From: Thermococcus sp.
GTDB lineage: Archaea; Methanobacteriota_B; Thermococci; Thermococcales; Thermococcaceae
Assembly: GCF_017656495.1 (NCBI RefSeq)
Contig: NZ_JACDNS010000001.1
Span: 235,452 to 299,451, forward strand
Direction: 5' to 3'
Length of the DNA stretch: 64,000 nt
Below are positions 8,196 to 16,575 of the stretch, piece after piece. The translations under genes and the position numbers were made by a program. Numbering within the stretch: the stretch's first letter is position 1; each line of letters starts with the position of its first letter. The notes beneath the pieces are model-generated. The model had not been told where the DNA came from and ran no database searches. It worked only from the letters and a program-made list of their open reading frames with translations.

Positions 8196-10367
8196 CTTTC
8201 TTTTCCATTTCTTACAGTTCATATTTAAGCAGACCTCATATTCCCTCTTGCCCTCTCTAATCTTCACTATTGGAGCATTACCACATTCTGGACAAACTTT
8301 TCCCGTTGGAATTATTTCCCCTCTCTGGAGGAGAGGATATGTAACGTCACAGTTAGGCCAGTTAGAACAGCCGACAAACCTCTTTCCTGTTTTTCTATTG
8401 TACCTCACAACTAAATCTCCGCCGCATTTGGGGCATTTTCCTACAATTATTTCATCATTATTTCTTTTTCTTTCTTCCTTTCTCTCTCCATTATCAACAG
8501 CCTGCTTTATTGTTTCTTCCTCTTCTGCTGTCAGCTCTTTAGCAGTCTTTTTCTTGGATTTCTTTGTTTTCTTTTCCTCATTCTCAATGAGCTTTTCTAT
8601 CAGCTCTCTACCTATGTCAAGCTCTTTGGCTTTGAACTCCCTGAGAATTTTTATCAACTGCTCCTTTGCTTCTTCAATGACCTTATCTTTGCTCAGTTTC
8701 CGCTTCATAATTTCCTCCATTTTTTCTTCGAATTCTCTTGTAAGTTCAACACTTACAATTTCTGGCACGTTCTTTTCTAAAGCTTCAACTACTTTCATGC
8801 CAAGAGGAGTTACCTTAATTTTCTTCTTCCCCTCAATGTAACCTCTCTGATAGAGTGTCTCCAAAATTTGTGCCCTTGTTGCCTTTGTTCCTATTCCTAA
8901 ATCTTCCATCTTCTTGATAACACTCGCTGGGGAATATCTTGCAGGAGGTTTTGTCTTCTTTTTCTCACGCTTAATTTGAAGAACCTTGACAACTTCCCCT
9001 TCTCTGAACTTAGGTAGAACAACTTCATCAAAACTGACATATTTGCCGTAAATTTTAAGCCAGCCTTCCTTTACTGTCCTTGCCCCACTCAAAATAAACT
9101 GGTGATTGTTTGAGTTTATTATGACTTTCATTGTCTCTCTAACTGCCGGATCTGCAAATGCAGCCAAAAATCTTCTAACTATTAAATCGTAGATGTTCTT
9201 TTCCTCTTGAGTTAGCTCTCCAAGTTTAGGTAATTCACCAGTAGGGTAAATTGCTGGATGAGCTGGGTCATCTTTTGGTCCCTCAACTGGTTTTAGCTGA
9301 GATTTGCCCAAAAGCTCATGGGCAAAAGGCTTGTATTCAGGGATTTTTGCGAGGCTTTGAATTATGTATCTATAGTTTAAGTTTTTAGGAAGCTTTTGTG
9401 AGGAAGTACGTGGATAGCTCGTAAATCCACGCTCATATAACCTTTGTGCAATGTCTAAGGTCTTCTTTGGAGAATAACCAAAAGCAGAATATGCTTCTCT
9501 TTGGAGTGTTCCCAAGTCAAATGGATGAGGGGGATTCCTCTTCTGTTGCTTGACTTCAACTTTCTCGACAAAAGCTGGCCCTTTCTTAGCCTCTTGAACA
9601 ATACGCTTTGCTTCTTCCTCATCTAAAATGCGCTCTTTTTCGTAAGTAGCTGTATACTGCTTCCCGTTTTTCTCCAAAATCATCTTTATGACCCAGTATG
9701 GAGTCGGCTTGAAGTTTGCAATTTCCTTTTCTCGTTCAACTAAGAATTTGAGCGTAGGCCCTTGGACCCTACCCGTACTTAGAATCATCCACTTGCCGCT
9801 TGCACGCTTTATGGCATGTGTTAGAGCTCTCGAAAGATTGACACCCCAATACCAATCAAGAATATGCCTCGCTATTCCAGCATCAGCCATTCCAAAGTTT
9901 ATCGTTGGCTCAAGGTTGTACCATGCCTTGAGGATGTCTCTCTTCGTTAAAGCTGAGAACTTCATACGCTTTGCTTTCTTTGGATCAACACCACAAGCGT
10001 ATTTTAATGCTGTATATCCAATTACTTCACCTTCAGTATCATAGTCACAAGCAACTATAAATTCATCAGCTCTCTTTGCAAGCTCCCTCAAAGCTTTGAT
10101 GTAATCTTTTGCATAACTCTTACCTTTTTCAGCAACATAAACTGGGACCCATTCAATATCAAAAATAGGATAGCCATAGGTTTTGGTTTTTGGGGCTAGT
10201 GTATAGAGATGACCAACTGCTGGAGCTACGATGATCTTTTTTCCGTCGCGAGTTAATTCATAGTAGGGAACGCCATACAAAGTTTTTCGTATTGGTTTTC
10301 CTTCGGCTAGGGCATATGCTATCTTTTTTGCAACATTTGGCTTCTCTGCAATAATTAAGACTGTCAT
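8169..10367 (-). CDS. topA: DNA topoisomerase I (type IA)
   Basis: 732 residues, usual for archaeal type IA topoisomerases, which relax negative supercoils by single-strand passage. The TOPRIM domain begins [16 protein letters not shown] (catalytic Glu8) and includes the acidic CDYDTEGE motif near residue 112. The active-site tyrosine is in FTSYPRTSS near residue 317. The C-terminus has CPKCGGDL and CPECGN zinc-ribbon pairs after a highly charged Lys/Glu linker. No intein is present. The 3' end overlaps the small membrane protein gene by 27 bases. Confidence 0.95.
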   Translation of the reverse strand: MTVLIIAEKPNVAKKIAYALAEGKPIRKTLYGVPYYELTRDGKKIIVAPAVGHLYTLAPKTKTYGYPIFDIEWVPVYVAEKGKSYAKDYIKALRELAKRADEFIVACDYDTEGEVIGYTALKYACGVDPKKAKRMKFSALTKRDILKAWYNLEPTINFGMADAGIARHILDWYWGVNLSRALTHAIKRASGKWMILSTGRVQGPTLKFLVEREKEIANFKPTPYWVIKMILEKNGKQYTATYEKERILDEEEAKRIVQEAKKGPAFVEKVEVKQQKRNPPHPFDLGTLQREAYSAFGYSPKKTLDIAQRLYERGFTSYPRTSSQKLPKNLNYRYIIQSLAKIPEYKPFAHELLGKSQLKPVEGPKDDPAHPAIYPTGELPKLGELTQEEKNIYDLIVRRFLAAFADPAVRETMKVIINSNNHQFILSGARTVKEGWLKIYGKYVSFDEVVLPKFREGEVVKVLQIKREKKKTKPPARYSPASVIKKMEDLGIGTKATRAQILETLYQRGYIEGKKKIKVTPLGMKVVEALEKNVPEIVSVELTREFEEKMEEIMKRKLSKDKVIEEAKEQLIKILREFKAKELDIGRELIEKLIENEEKKTKKSKKKTAKELTAEEEETIKQAVDNGERKEERKRNNDEIIVGKCPKCGGDLVVRYNRKTGKRFVGCSNWPNCDVTYPLLQRGEIIPTGKVCPECGNAPIVKIREGKREYEVCLNMNCKKWKRKSGKNYCKA

Positions 10368-10400
10368 TGATATCTCCTCTTAGGGAATTGAAGAAGAGCA

Positions 10401-10408
10401 TATAATAA
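10401..10408 (+). promoter_or_regulatory. TATA-like element before the GC-rich RNA candidate
   Basis: The AT run TATAATAA is centred about 20 bases before a sudden run of six G at 10422. The distance fits an archaeal TATA box and start site for the RNA candidate that follows. Confidence 0.4.
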
Positions 10409-10421
10409 ATTTTTGGAAAGT

Positions 10422-10487
10422 GGGGGGCAGTAGGGATGTCGCCCCCCTGGGGGTCCCGAGGTCATCGCAACCCAATACTCCTCGGGC
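10422..10487 (+). ncRNA. GC-rich structured RNA candidate
   Basis: In an AT-rich genome this short stretch is very GC-rich and folds into two hairpins. GGGGGGC (10422-10428) pairs with GCCCCCC (10441-10447) around a 12-base loop. CCCGAGG (10455-10461) pairs with CCTCGGG (10480-10486) around an 18-base loop. GATG (10435-10438) in loop one could pair with CATC (10463-10466) in loop two. It has its own TATA-like element upstream, and a separate promoter for the next gene lies downstream. GC-rich islands have revealed stable RNAs in Pyrococcus. No C/D boxes and no clear H/ACA arrangement were found, so the class is unknown. Confidence 0.5.
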
Positions 10488-10493
10488 ATAATA

Positions 10494-10531
10494 ATGTAGG
10501 AGCCAAAGGCTTATAACACTTAACCCTACAT
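10494..10531. repeat. 7-bp inverted repeat flanking a TATA box
   Basis: ATGTAGG (10494-10500) and CCTACAT (10525-10531) form a perfect inverted repeat on either side of TTATAA (10511-10516), the likely TATA element of the gene starting at 10561. The layout could be an operator. No regulator is recognised. Confidence 0.4.
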
Positions 10532-10560
10532 GAAGTATGAAGGTACAACAGGTGTGAGCA

Positions 10561-11064
10561 ATGGCTGGAACAATAAGTAAAATTGTGAGATTTGAAGACG
10601 AAGAAGAGTTTTTAATGGACATGGAAGACATCATGGAACGCTTTACCTATTTGGCAAGTCGGTATGGAAGTGGAAGTGTTCTTGAAGGCTTTCTTCTGTG
10701 GGACTATGTGGGAATTCAGGACGATGAAGGAATAAAGATATTCCGCATTGGGGAGTTTCCATACATTGAAGGCACGCTTAAAGTTGATTACGAAACATTA
10801 AGAACTTTAGAGCAATATTTTGATGAAATTGAAAGCCGTTGGAGTGATTTAAGTGTTGAAGAGATTGACTATTTCATTGAGATGCTCAATGAGGCATTAG
10901 GAAGGGAAATTGTTTTCTATGAGGCATATGACCTAGGCTTGAGCAGAAATGAAGCATATCTAATTTTAAATATTAAGGCACTCCACTATCTTGACCGTGT
11001 GGTGGATGCTGAAGATAGGGAAGTTTTGGAAGAAGCTGTGAGGCTTTTGATGAAATATGTGTGA
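10561..11064 (+). CDS. Conserved-looking acidic protein of unknown function
   Basis: 167 residues, rich in Glu and Asp, with predicted helices and no transmembrane segment, signal peptide or metal motif. I do not recognise a family. GGTGTGAG stands four bases before the ATG, and codon use matches neighbours, so it looks real. It starts an apparent operon with the 82-residue protein and queE, with gaps of 11 bases or less. A link to archaeosine synthesis is only suggested by this position. Confidence 0.65.
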   Translation: MAGTISKIVRFEDEEEFLMDMEDIMERFTYLASRYGSGSVLEGFLLWDYVGIQDDEGIKIFRIGEFPYIEGTLKVDYETLRTLEQYFDEIESRWSDLSVEEIDYFIEMLNEALGREIVFYEAYDLGLSRNEAYLILNIKALHYLDRVVDAEDREVLEEAVRLLMKYV

Positions 11065-11075
11065 GGTGATATGCT

Positions 11076-11324
11076 ATGTTGTTCAAAAAGAAAGGGCTCT
11101 TCACAGTTAGTGATGCAATGAAGGTAGTTGAGATTGCAAGCAGGAAAAACGTAAAAGAAATCATAGTGATGTGTGAAGCAATTGATGAAGAAGCCAAAAG
11201 AAGATTATGGGACTATGCAAATGGAGTAAGATTGATGGCAGATTTAACTGGTGAGCAGAGAGAGGTTAGAGTTGAAATTCTTGAAGGTTATGTGAGCGAT
11301 AAGGTGAAAGGAATTGAGCTATAA
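11076..11324 (+). CDS. Small protein of unknown function upstream of queE
   Basis: 82 residues with an alternating helix/strand pattern (SDAMKVVEIASRKNVKEIIVMCEAID). No family recognised. The ribosome binding site GAGGTGAT precedes the ATG. Its end overlaps the TTG start of queE by 11 bases, so the two are probably translationally coupled. Confidence 0.65.
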   Translation: MLFKKKGLFTVSDAMKVVEIASRKNVKEIIVMCEAIDEEAKRRLWDYANGVRLMADLTGEQREVRVEILEGYVSDKVKGIEL

Positions 11325-12081
11325 GCTTATTTTAGCTGAGGTCTTCAACAGCTGGCAGGGCGAAGGTGGAAGCGTGGAGGGCTCAGTTTTCGGTAGGAGG
11401 CAGATTTTTGTCAGATTTGCTGGCTGCGACCTTAGATGTGTGTGGTGCGACTCAAGGCAGTTCATAGATGCCTCGAGAGTCTTACAATGGCGCTACGAGA
11501 TTGAGCCTTTTTCTGGAAAATTTGGATACAAGCCCAATCCAGCCAGCTTGGATGAAGTTGTTGATGTTATTTTGAGCCTTGACACGGGGGATATTCATTC
11601 AATCAGCTACACTGGAGGGGAGCCAATCCTACAAATTAAGTCTTTAAAGACATTAATGGAAAAAATGAATGAGCTTGGCTTTAAGAATTTCCTCGAAACT
11701 CACGGAGGTTTTCCAGAGAAGATTGCCGAGATTGCTCATCTCGTTGATTACGCAAGCGTTGACATAAAAGACGAAAGTGCAAGAGCAACAGATGAGTGGA
11801 GAGATTTAGTTATAAGGGAAGTTGAGAGCATTAAAATCTTGAGGAAGGCTGGTGCAAAAGTTTATGCCAAGCTTGTGGTTACAAAGGACACCAAGCTTGA
11901 AAACATCGAGTGGTATGCTTCCCTCCTCAGAGGCATCGCTCCTCTTGCAATTCAGCCAAAGGAGCCAATTGATATCTCACAAAAACAGCTGATGGAGTTT
12001 TACAAAGTTGCTGCTAAAATCTTAGGAAGAGAAAACGTTGGACTGAGCTTTCAAGTTCATAAATATCTGAACGTCTTGTGA
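11314..12081 (+). CDS. queE: 7-carboxy-7-deazaguanine synthase QueE
   Basis: Radical SAM enzyme that turns 6-carboxytetrahydropterin into 7-carboxy-7-deazaguanine, on the path to preQ0 and archaeosine in tRNA. The cluster motif CDLRCVWC (Cys38, Cys42, Cys45) is CxxxCxxC, and SWQGEGGSVEG near the N-terminus and YTGGEP are family features. Translation most likely begins at TTG 11314, preceded by AAGGTGAAAG; no ATG is available before the conserved start of the domain. A later archaeosine gene, RaSEA, lies at 56.4 kb in this window. Confidence 0.92.
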   Translation: MSYKLILAEVFNSWQGEGGSVEGSVFGRRQIFVRFAGCDLRCVWCDSRQFIDASRVLQWRYEIEPFSGKFGYKPNPASLDEVVDVILSLDTGDIHSISYTGGEPILQIKSLKTLMEKMNELGFKNFLETHGGFPEKIAEIAHLVDYASVDIKDESARATDEWRDLVIREVESIKILRKAGAKVYAKLVVTKDTKLENIEWYASLLRGIAPLAIQPKEPIDISQKQLMEFYKVAAKILGRENVGLSFQVHKYLNVL

Positions 12082-12117
12082 TTTAACATTTTTAAGCTTC
12101 CCCTCCAATGTGTGTTC

Positions 12118-12177
12118 AGGCGATGATGTAGATTGGCCTTTGGGGTATTGATGCCCGGGATCGACGTAGCTGAGCCT
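12118..12177 (+). ncRNA. C/D-box guide RNA candidate
   Basis: Just after queE lies a C-like box (GCGATGATGT, 12120-12129), a C'-like UGAUG (12149-12153) and a clear D box CTGA (12170-12173). AGGC before the C box and GCCT after the D box form a terminal stem. The putative D guide is the roughly 12 bases ending at 12169 (TCGACGTAG and upstream). A D' box is not obvious, so the first half is degenerate. Archaeal C/D RNAs guide 2'-O-methylation of rRNA or tRNA. Confidence 0.6.
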
Positions 12178-12229
12178 TGAAAAACTTTTAAGTTTGCCTT
12201 CATTATCTTTTCTGGTGGTAATTATCCAA

Positions 12230-13243
12230 GTGCTTAAGTGCAAGAACTGCGGTGCACCTCTTGAGCCCACACCTGAAGATATAATCCTTGTATGCCCTTA
12301 CTGTGGATTCCCAAACGCTTATGATGAGCTTTTTGAGAAAGGAAACGTTTACTTTGTTGATAGCGTACCTAAGAAGGAAATTTTGAGGCTTTTCTGGGAG
12401 CGTATGAGAAAAGATAAAGATTTCGTTGGACTTAGAGGCAAAATTCAAGTTGTTAAAATGGAGGGTGCCTATATTCCTCTATGGTTTGCCAAGGTTCGTG
12501 CTTGGGGTTATGTGAAGTATGAGATTTATGAAAAGAAGGATGGTAAAAAAAGAACAGTAATAAAGCTGAATGAGTTCGAAGATAATTATCTCGTTTGCAT
12601 TTCAGGGAGGAAAAGTGTCTATGATATTGCCGTTGAAGAACTCACAAAAAAGCTCCAGAAGGGTTACATAATCCTTCAGGACATAAGGGAAACATTAAAT
12701 CCAAAAGTCAAGCTTCAGCCTTTAAAAAACCTTAGTGTTGAAGTGTGGGAGAACTTGAAACTTGAGTTCCTTAATGTTGAACTTAGCCGTGAAGAGGCTG
12801 AGAGAGTTGTGCTTGATAAATCCTCTGATATGGCGAAATCTTTCCATGTTCCTGAAGAAGGGAAGCTTCTCGCCTTTAACTTCGGCGGGGAAGTTGAAGA
12901 TATGATACTCATATTTTATCCACTCTGGAAAGTTTATTATGACATAGAGGGTGGAACATACTTTGTAGCGTACGATGGGCATAGAAAAAGAGAAATTCTT
13001 GCCCTTGAGCCAAATCGGATCTGGAGAAAGATAAGTTCCCTCATTGCCGCAGTATGTGGTGTTGCCATAGTTGGATTATTCTCAGCCTTTTTCGGCAATC
13101 CCTACTTTTGGAGATTTGTAGCTGAGGCAAAGAAAGGGGCTGCTCTGATTTTAGCTTTTGTAATTTCAGCTTTATACTTTGGATTTGAGCTTGCAAGACT
13201 TTCTGGAAGAAAAATGAGTTGGGATGTGAGGGTTGAGAAATGA
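12230..13243 (+). CDS. Zinc-ribbon membrane protein (first of a tandem pair)
   Basis: 337 residues from the GTG at 12230, which follows GGTGG and places CKNC at residues 4-7; CPYC follows, together a zinc ribbon. A long soluble region contains YIPLWFAKVRAWG and, later, FYPLWKVYYDIEGGTYFVAYDG. Two hydrophobic segments lie near the C-terminus. The next gene has the same architecture and overlaps by 4 bases (ATGA), so this is a duplicated pair. The family is not recognised; zinc-ribbon head with a membrane anchor suggests a structural or regulatory membrane role. Confidence 0.75.
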   Translation: MLKCKNCGAPLEPTPEDIILVCPYCGFPNAYDELFEKGNVYFVDSVPKKEILRLFWERMRKDKDFVGLRGKIQVVKMEGAYIPLWFAKVRAWGYVKYEIYEKKDGKKRTVIKLNEFEDNYLVCISGRKSVYDIAVEELTKKLQKGYIILQDIRETLNPKVKLQPLKNLSVEVWENLKLEFLNVELSREEAERVVLDKSSDMAKSFHVPEEGKLLAFNFGGEVEDMILIFYPLWKVYYDIEGGTYFVAYDGHRKREILALEPNRIWRKISSLIAAVCGVAIVGLFSAFFGNPYFWRFVAEAKKGAALILAFVISALYFGFELARLSGRKMSWDVRVEK

Positions 13244-14187
13244 AAATAACTTGCCCCCATTGCGGAGCAAGCTTTGAGGCTGAAGGAGGAATAGTAACAT
13301 GCCCATATTGTGGATTCAAAACCAAGCTTGAAGAAGCTGAGGAGTTCATGTTTCCTCTCAAAGTTCAGAATCCTTGGCATTCTCTAATCAGCTTTGTCAG
13401 GATCCAAAGCATCTCCCCTAACAGAGTTGAAGAAAAAGCCCAGATTCTCACTCAGCAACTCTATTATGTCCCGTTTTATCTATTCTTCGCTGAAATCGAA
13501 GGCTCTGCCCGACATGGATACTTGGGAAAGTCGGGGGCATGCAAAGTCGAGTTTTTTAATTATATAACTGTTCCAGCTGTTAAGAGATTTGAAGAGCTTG
13601 TAAATTATCCCCTCCCAACTAAGGGAAGAGAGTATTTTGACAGAGGCAGAATTAAAGGGCAACTTCTAGAAAAAGAGATAAGCGAAGATGAAGCTAAAAA
13701 GATTGCTTTGGAGGAAATTAGGAAACTTCTAAAAAAAGAAGCTGAGAAGTATTTCAGATGGAGCGGAGTTGATGTTGGTTTACTAACGAAAGAACTTGAG
13801 CTGAAAACTCTTGTTTACTACCCAATCTGGGAGATAACGTACAAGTACGGATTTTTCACGTATAAAGCGTATGTTGATGGTGTTGATGGTAGAATTCCCT
13901 ATGCCGAATTCCCAATATCTGAATTCAAGCGTATTCTGAATTTGGCTTTGGCATCTGTTTTGGTAGCTTTTGGGATTGTGATTGGTAAAGCTTTTATGGG
14001 AATTGGCATAACCGCACCGCTCGGCTCAATGGGAACTTCGTTATTTGCCGCATATCCTTCCTTAAGAAAAGCCCTTCGAATTAAAGGAAGAGCAAGTGAG
14101 CATAAGCTCCTTGAAGAAGTAAAAGACGAAATAATGCCAGAAGCAGAAGCATTTAAGCTTGCAAAGAATGTGCTTAGGAGTGTTTAA
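13240..14187 (+). CDS. Zinc-ribbon membrane protein (second of a tandem pair)
   Basis: 315 residues. The N-terminus CPHCGASF...CPYCGF is a four-cysteine zinc ribbon. As in the preceding protein there is a YVPFYLFFAEIEG-like segment, then a helix rich in Lys and Glu, then VYYPIWEITYKYGFFTYKAYVDG, then hydrophobic segments at about residues 227-265. The parallel PLW/PFY and YYPIWEI motifs indicate paralogy with the first protein. The genes are translationally coupled. No catalytic motif is seen. Confidence 0.75.
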   Translation: MKITCPHCGASFEAEGGIVTCPYCGFKTKLEEAEEFMFPLKVQNPWHSLISFVRIQSISPNRVEEKAQILTQQLYYVPFYLFFAEIEGSARHGYLGKSGACKVEFFNYITVPAVKRFEELVNYPLPTKGREYFDRGRIKGQLLEKEISEDEAKKIALEEIRKLLKKEAEKYFRWSGVDVGLLTKELELKTLVYYPIWEITYKYGFFTYKAYVDGVDGRIPYAEFPISEFKRILNLALASVLVAFGIVIGKAFMGIGITAPLGSMGTSLFAAYPSLRKALRIKGRASEHKLLEEVKDEIMPEAEAFKLAKNVLRSV

Positions 14188-15059
14188 AGCAACCCGACTT
14201 CTGCAAGTACAAATTCGATCTCTTGAACAGCTTTCTCATCAAGTAGTAGGGAAGGCATCCTTGGATAACCAACGTTTAAGCCAAGCATGTTCATAGCTTC
14301 CTTTATTGCACTTATCTGATTGTATTTTTTCACTAGGATTTCATTGAGATAGTTTATCATCAACTGCAGACGTTTGGCTCTATCATATTTCTTTTCAAGA
14401 AAAGCAGTGTAAAGCTCAACACATAAGCGGGGGGCAACATTTGCAACAGCTATAACTGCTCCATGAGCTCCTAATGCCAATGCGGGGTAAATTAAATCCG
14501 CAGTTCCGGCTAAGATGCTCATATCTTCGCCGAGTCTTCTAATAAGTTCACCTATCCTCCCAATTGAGCCACTTGAATCTTTAATCCCTACTATGTTTGG
14601 ATACTCCTCAATCAAGCGTTCAATTACTTCAATTGGAATATTTATCCCAGTAAATTTGGGAACGTTGTAGATCAGAATTGGGGCTTCAACGCTCTGGGCA
14701 ATTGCAGAATAGTGAGCAAAGAGCTCCTTTTCGTTGGGCTTGAAGTAGTAAGGTGGTGCTATCAGAAGGGCATCAACGCCAAGATTCCAAGCCTCTTTTG
14801 CTAGTCTTATGGTCTCTCGCGTTGAATTTTCGGTCACACCAGCAATAACTGGTAGGTTTGTCTCTTCACAAACTATTTTTAAAACTCTTAGCTTTTCTTC
14901 AAAGCTCAGGTATGGAAACTCACCGTTACTCCCTAGCGTTACAAAACCACTCACTTTGGCATTTTCAAAGTAATGTATAAGATCTCTCAGGGCTTCTTCA
15001 TTAATCTCCTCATCCTCATCGAAAGGCGTTACATGGGGAACGTATACACCCTCAATCAA
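14184..15059 (-). CDS. DapA/NanA-family class I aldolase
   Basis: TIM-barrel enzyme forming a Schiff base between a lysine and pyruvate. GSNGEFPYLS corresponds to the G(T/S)(T/N)GE motif, IYNVPKFTG holds the conserved tyrosine, and GIKDSSG holds the catalytic lysine near residue 160. Members include dihydrodipicolinate synthase, 2-keto-3-deoxygluconate aldolase and others; no lysine genes are adjacent, so the substrate is left open. I place the start at TTG 15059 because GGTG precedes it and MIEGVYVP fits the family; TTG at 15074 is possible. It converges with the zinc-ribbon gene, overlapping 4 bases. Confidence 0.88.
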   Translation of the reverse strand: MIEGVYVPHVTPFDEDEEINEEALRDLIHYFENAKVSGFVTLGSNGEFPYLSFEEKLRVLKIVCEETNLPVIAGVTENSTRETIRLAKEAWNLGVDALLIAPPYYFKPNEKELFAHYSAIAQSVEAPILIYNVPKFTGINIPIEVIERLIEEYPNIVGIKDSSGSIGRIGELIRRLGEDMSILAGTADLIYPALALGAHGAVIAVANVAPRLCVELYTAFLEKKYDRAKRLQLMINYLNEILVKKYNQISAIKEAMNMLGLNVGYPRMPSLLLDEKAVQEIEFVLAEVGLL

Positions 15060-15155
15060 ACGGAACACCAACAAAAGTTGGATTTTTAGGTAATAAATTT
15101 TTTGATAAACAAGCTTTTAAGTTCAATTATCTAAGAGCTGAAATGGGGTCTAGCA

Positions 15156-16001
15156 ATGAAATGTATTATAATAGGACATCTAACTCACGACATAATAATC
15201 AGAGGGAACATCAAAATCGATAGAATTGGAGGAGGAGCATATTATTCTGCTCTTGTACTTTCGCCTTTCTGTGATGTAGAAGTTATAACTAAAGTTAGCA
15301 AGAGCTTTTCAAGAGAATGGCTGGGAGGGCTTGAAGAAAAAGGAATAAAGGTTACAGTCTTACCATCAAAGGAAACAACAACTTATGAGCTTAGATATCT
15401 TGACGGAAACACAAGAATTCTCAAATTGCTGGCCAAAGCTGAGCCTTTCAAACCTGAAGAGATTACTCATAAAAAAGCTGATATCATTATTTTAAATCCT
15501 GTTGCCAATGAAATCCCGATTGAAGTGGTTAAAACCTTAAAAGGCTTTATTTCCCTCGATGTTCAAGGATTTGTTAGGGACTTCAAAGATGAAAAAGTTG
15601 AATTCAAGAAGATTAATGCATCTTTTCTGGAAAGAGTTAAGGTCGCTCATGCCGATGTGAATGAATTTAAGATGCTAATTGATCCAAAGCTTCCAGAGGT
15701 TATGCTGATTTCCAACGGTGCTGATAGAGGAGAGGCAATCTATAAGGGGATTAGGTATCATTTTGAACCTCTAAAGATGCCCGTTGTTGAAACTACCGGG
15801 GCTGGAGACTCGTTTTTAGCTTATTTCTCATACTTTTATAAACAGTTCCCATTCATGCAGGCTCTAAAGAAAGCCATCTCATTCACTGCATTTTTCCTCA
15901 AACACCGCACTCCATTCTTTGATTTTGATGAAGCTACAGAAAACTCTAAAAATGTGGAAGTTGAGAAAATAATGACCGATGAAGAGACGTCAGCACGCTG
16001 A
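15156..16001 (+). CDS. PfkB-family sugar kinase, probably myo-inositol 3-kinase
   Basis: 281 residues. IGGGAYYSALVLS near residue 24 is the substrate-side glycine motif and TTGAGDSF near residue 214 the catalytic anion-hole motif of the ribokinase/PfkB family. From memory, the N-terminus (GH..HDII..GN....IGGGAYYSAL), TTTYEL.YLDGN.R.LKL and ALKKAISFTAFFLK match the Thermococcus kodakarensis myo-inositol 3-kinase better than nucleoside or ribose kinases. Inositol phosphates feed the compatible solute di-myo-inositol phosphate and membrane lipids. The stop codon lies inside a guide-RNA candidate. Confidence 0.8.
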   Translation: MKCIIIGHLTHDIIIRGNIKIDRIGGGAYYSALVLSPFCDVEVITKVSKSFSREWLGGLEEKGIKVTVLPSKETTTYELRYLDGNTRILKLLAKAEPFKPEEITHKKADIIILNPVANEIPIEVVKTLKGFISLDVQGFVRDFKDEKVEFKKINASFLERVKVAHADVNEFKMLIDPKLPEVMLISNGADRGEAIYKGIRYHFEPLKMPVVETTGAGDSFLAYFSYFYKQFPFMQALKKAISFTAFFLKHRTPFFDFDEATENSKNVEVEKIMTDEETSAR

Positions 16002-16030
16002 GAAGTGATGATACGGGACTTCTCTGAGGT
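15975..16030 (+). ncRNA. C/D-box guide RNA overlapping the end of the kinase gene
   Basis: Order of elements: ACC, C-type box GATGA (15978-15982), 15 bases, D' box CTGA (15998-16001), three bases, C' box GTGATGA (16005-16011), a 12-base guide (TACGGGACTTCT), D box CTGA (16024-16027), GGT. ACC and GGT form a terminal stem. The 12-base spacing between C' and D is exactly canonical. The D' CTGA contains the TGA stop codon of the upstream kinase gene. Guide targets are unknown. Confidence 0.7.
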
Positions 16031-16050
16031 GAAAACTTGAGGTGAGAGCT

Positions 16051-16575
16051 ATGGACAGATATGTTTTGCTAATTAAGGCTCCTAAAGGTTACGACATGAC
16101 TCCAGTTAAAAAGGATATAAAAAAGCTCATTTTAGAAAAATACCCTGAATTAAAAGCTGAAGTTCATAAATGCATTGGCTTAACGGTTGATTTAGTGATT
16201 CTCTATAAAAACGGCATTGTTTTGATAAAACGCAAGCACGAGCCTTTCAAAGATCACTGGGCTTTGCCAGGCGGTTTCGTTGAGTATGGGGAGAGAGTAG
16301 AAGATGCGGCAATTAGAGAGGCAAAGGAGGAGACAGGACTGAATGTTGAGCTGATAAAGCTCATTGGAGTTTACAGCGATCCTAGCAGAGACCCGAGGGG
16401 GCATACAGTTACGATAGCATTCTTAGCCAGAGGGCATGGAGATCTTAAGGGAGGAGATGATGCCAAAGAAGCAAAAGTCTTTAGTTTTGGTGAGATTAAA
16501 AGCTTAAAACTGGCTTTTGATCATGATAAGATAATTGATGATGCATTGAGGGTTCTGAGGGAGGTGAGCTTATGA
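16051..16575 (+). CDS. Nudix hydrolase
   Basis: 174 residues. The Nudix box reads GGFVEYGERVEDAAIREAKE then ETGL, an exact GX5EX7REUXEEXGU match, in the middle of the protein. An extra N-terminal region of about 55 residues precedes it. Nudix proteins hydrolyse nucleoside diphosphates linked to another group; ADP-ribose pyrophosphatase activity is common among archaeal relatives with ALPGGFVEYGE, but is inferred. GAGGTGAG stands right before the ATG. The next gene overlaps its end by 4 bases. Confidence 0.9.
   Translation: MDRYVLLIKAPKGYDMTPVKKDIKKLILEKYPELKAEVHKCIGLTVDLVILYKNGIVLIKRKHEPFKDHWALPGGFVEYGERVEDAAIREAKEETGLNVELIKLIGVYSDPSRDPRGHTVTIAFLARGHGDLKGGDDAKEAKVFSFGEIKSLKLAFDHDKIIDDALRVLREVSL

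Noticed and set aside
10422..10487. GC-rich element as a C/D or H/ACA guide RNA
   Set aside because: No C/D pair exists on either strand, and no ACA lies at the right distance from a suitable stem. It was kept only as an unclassified RNA candidate.
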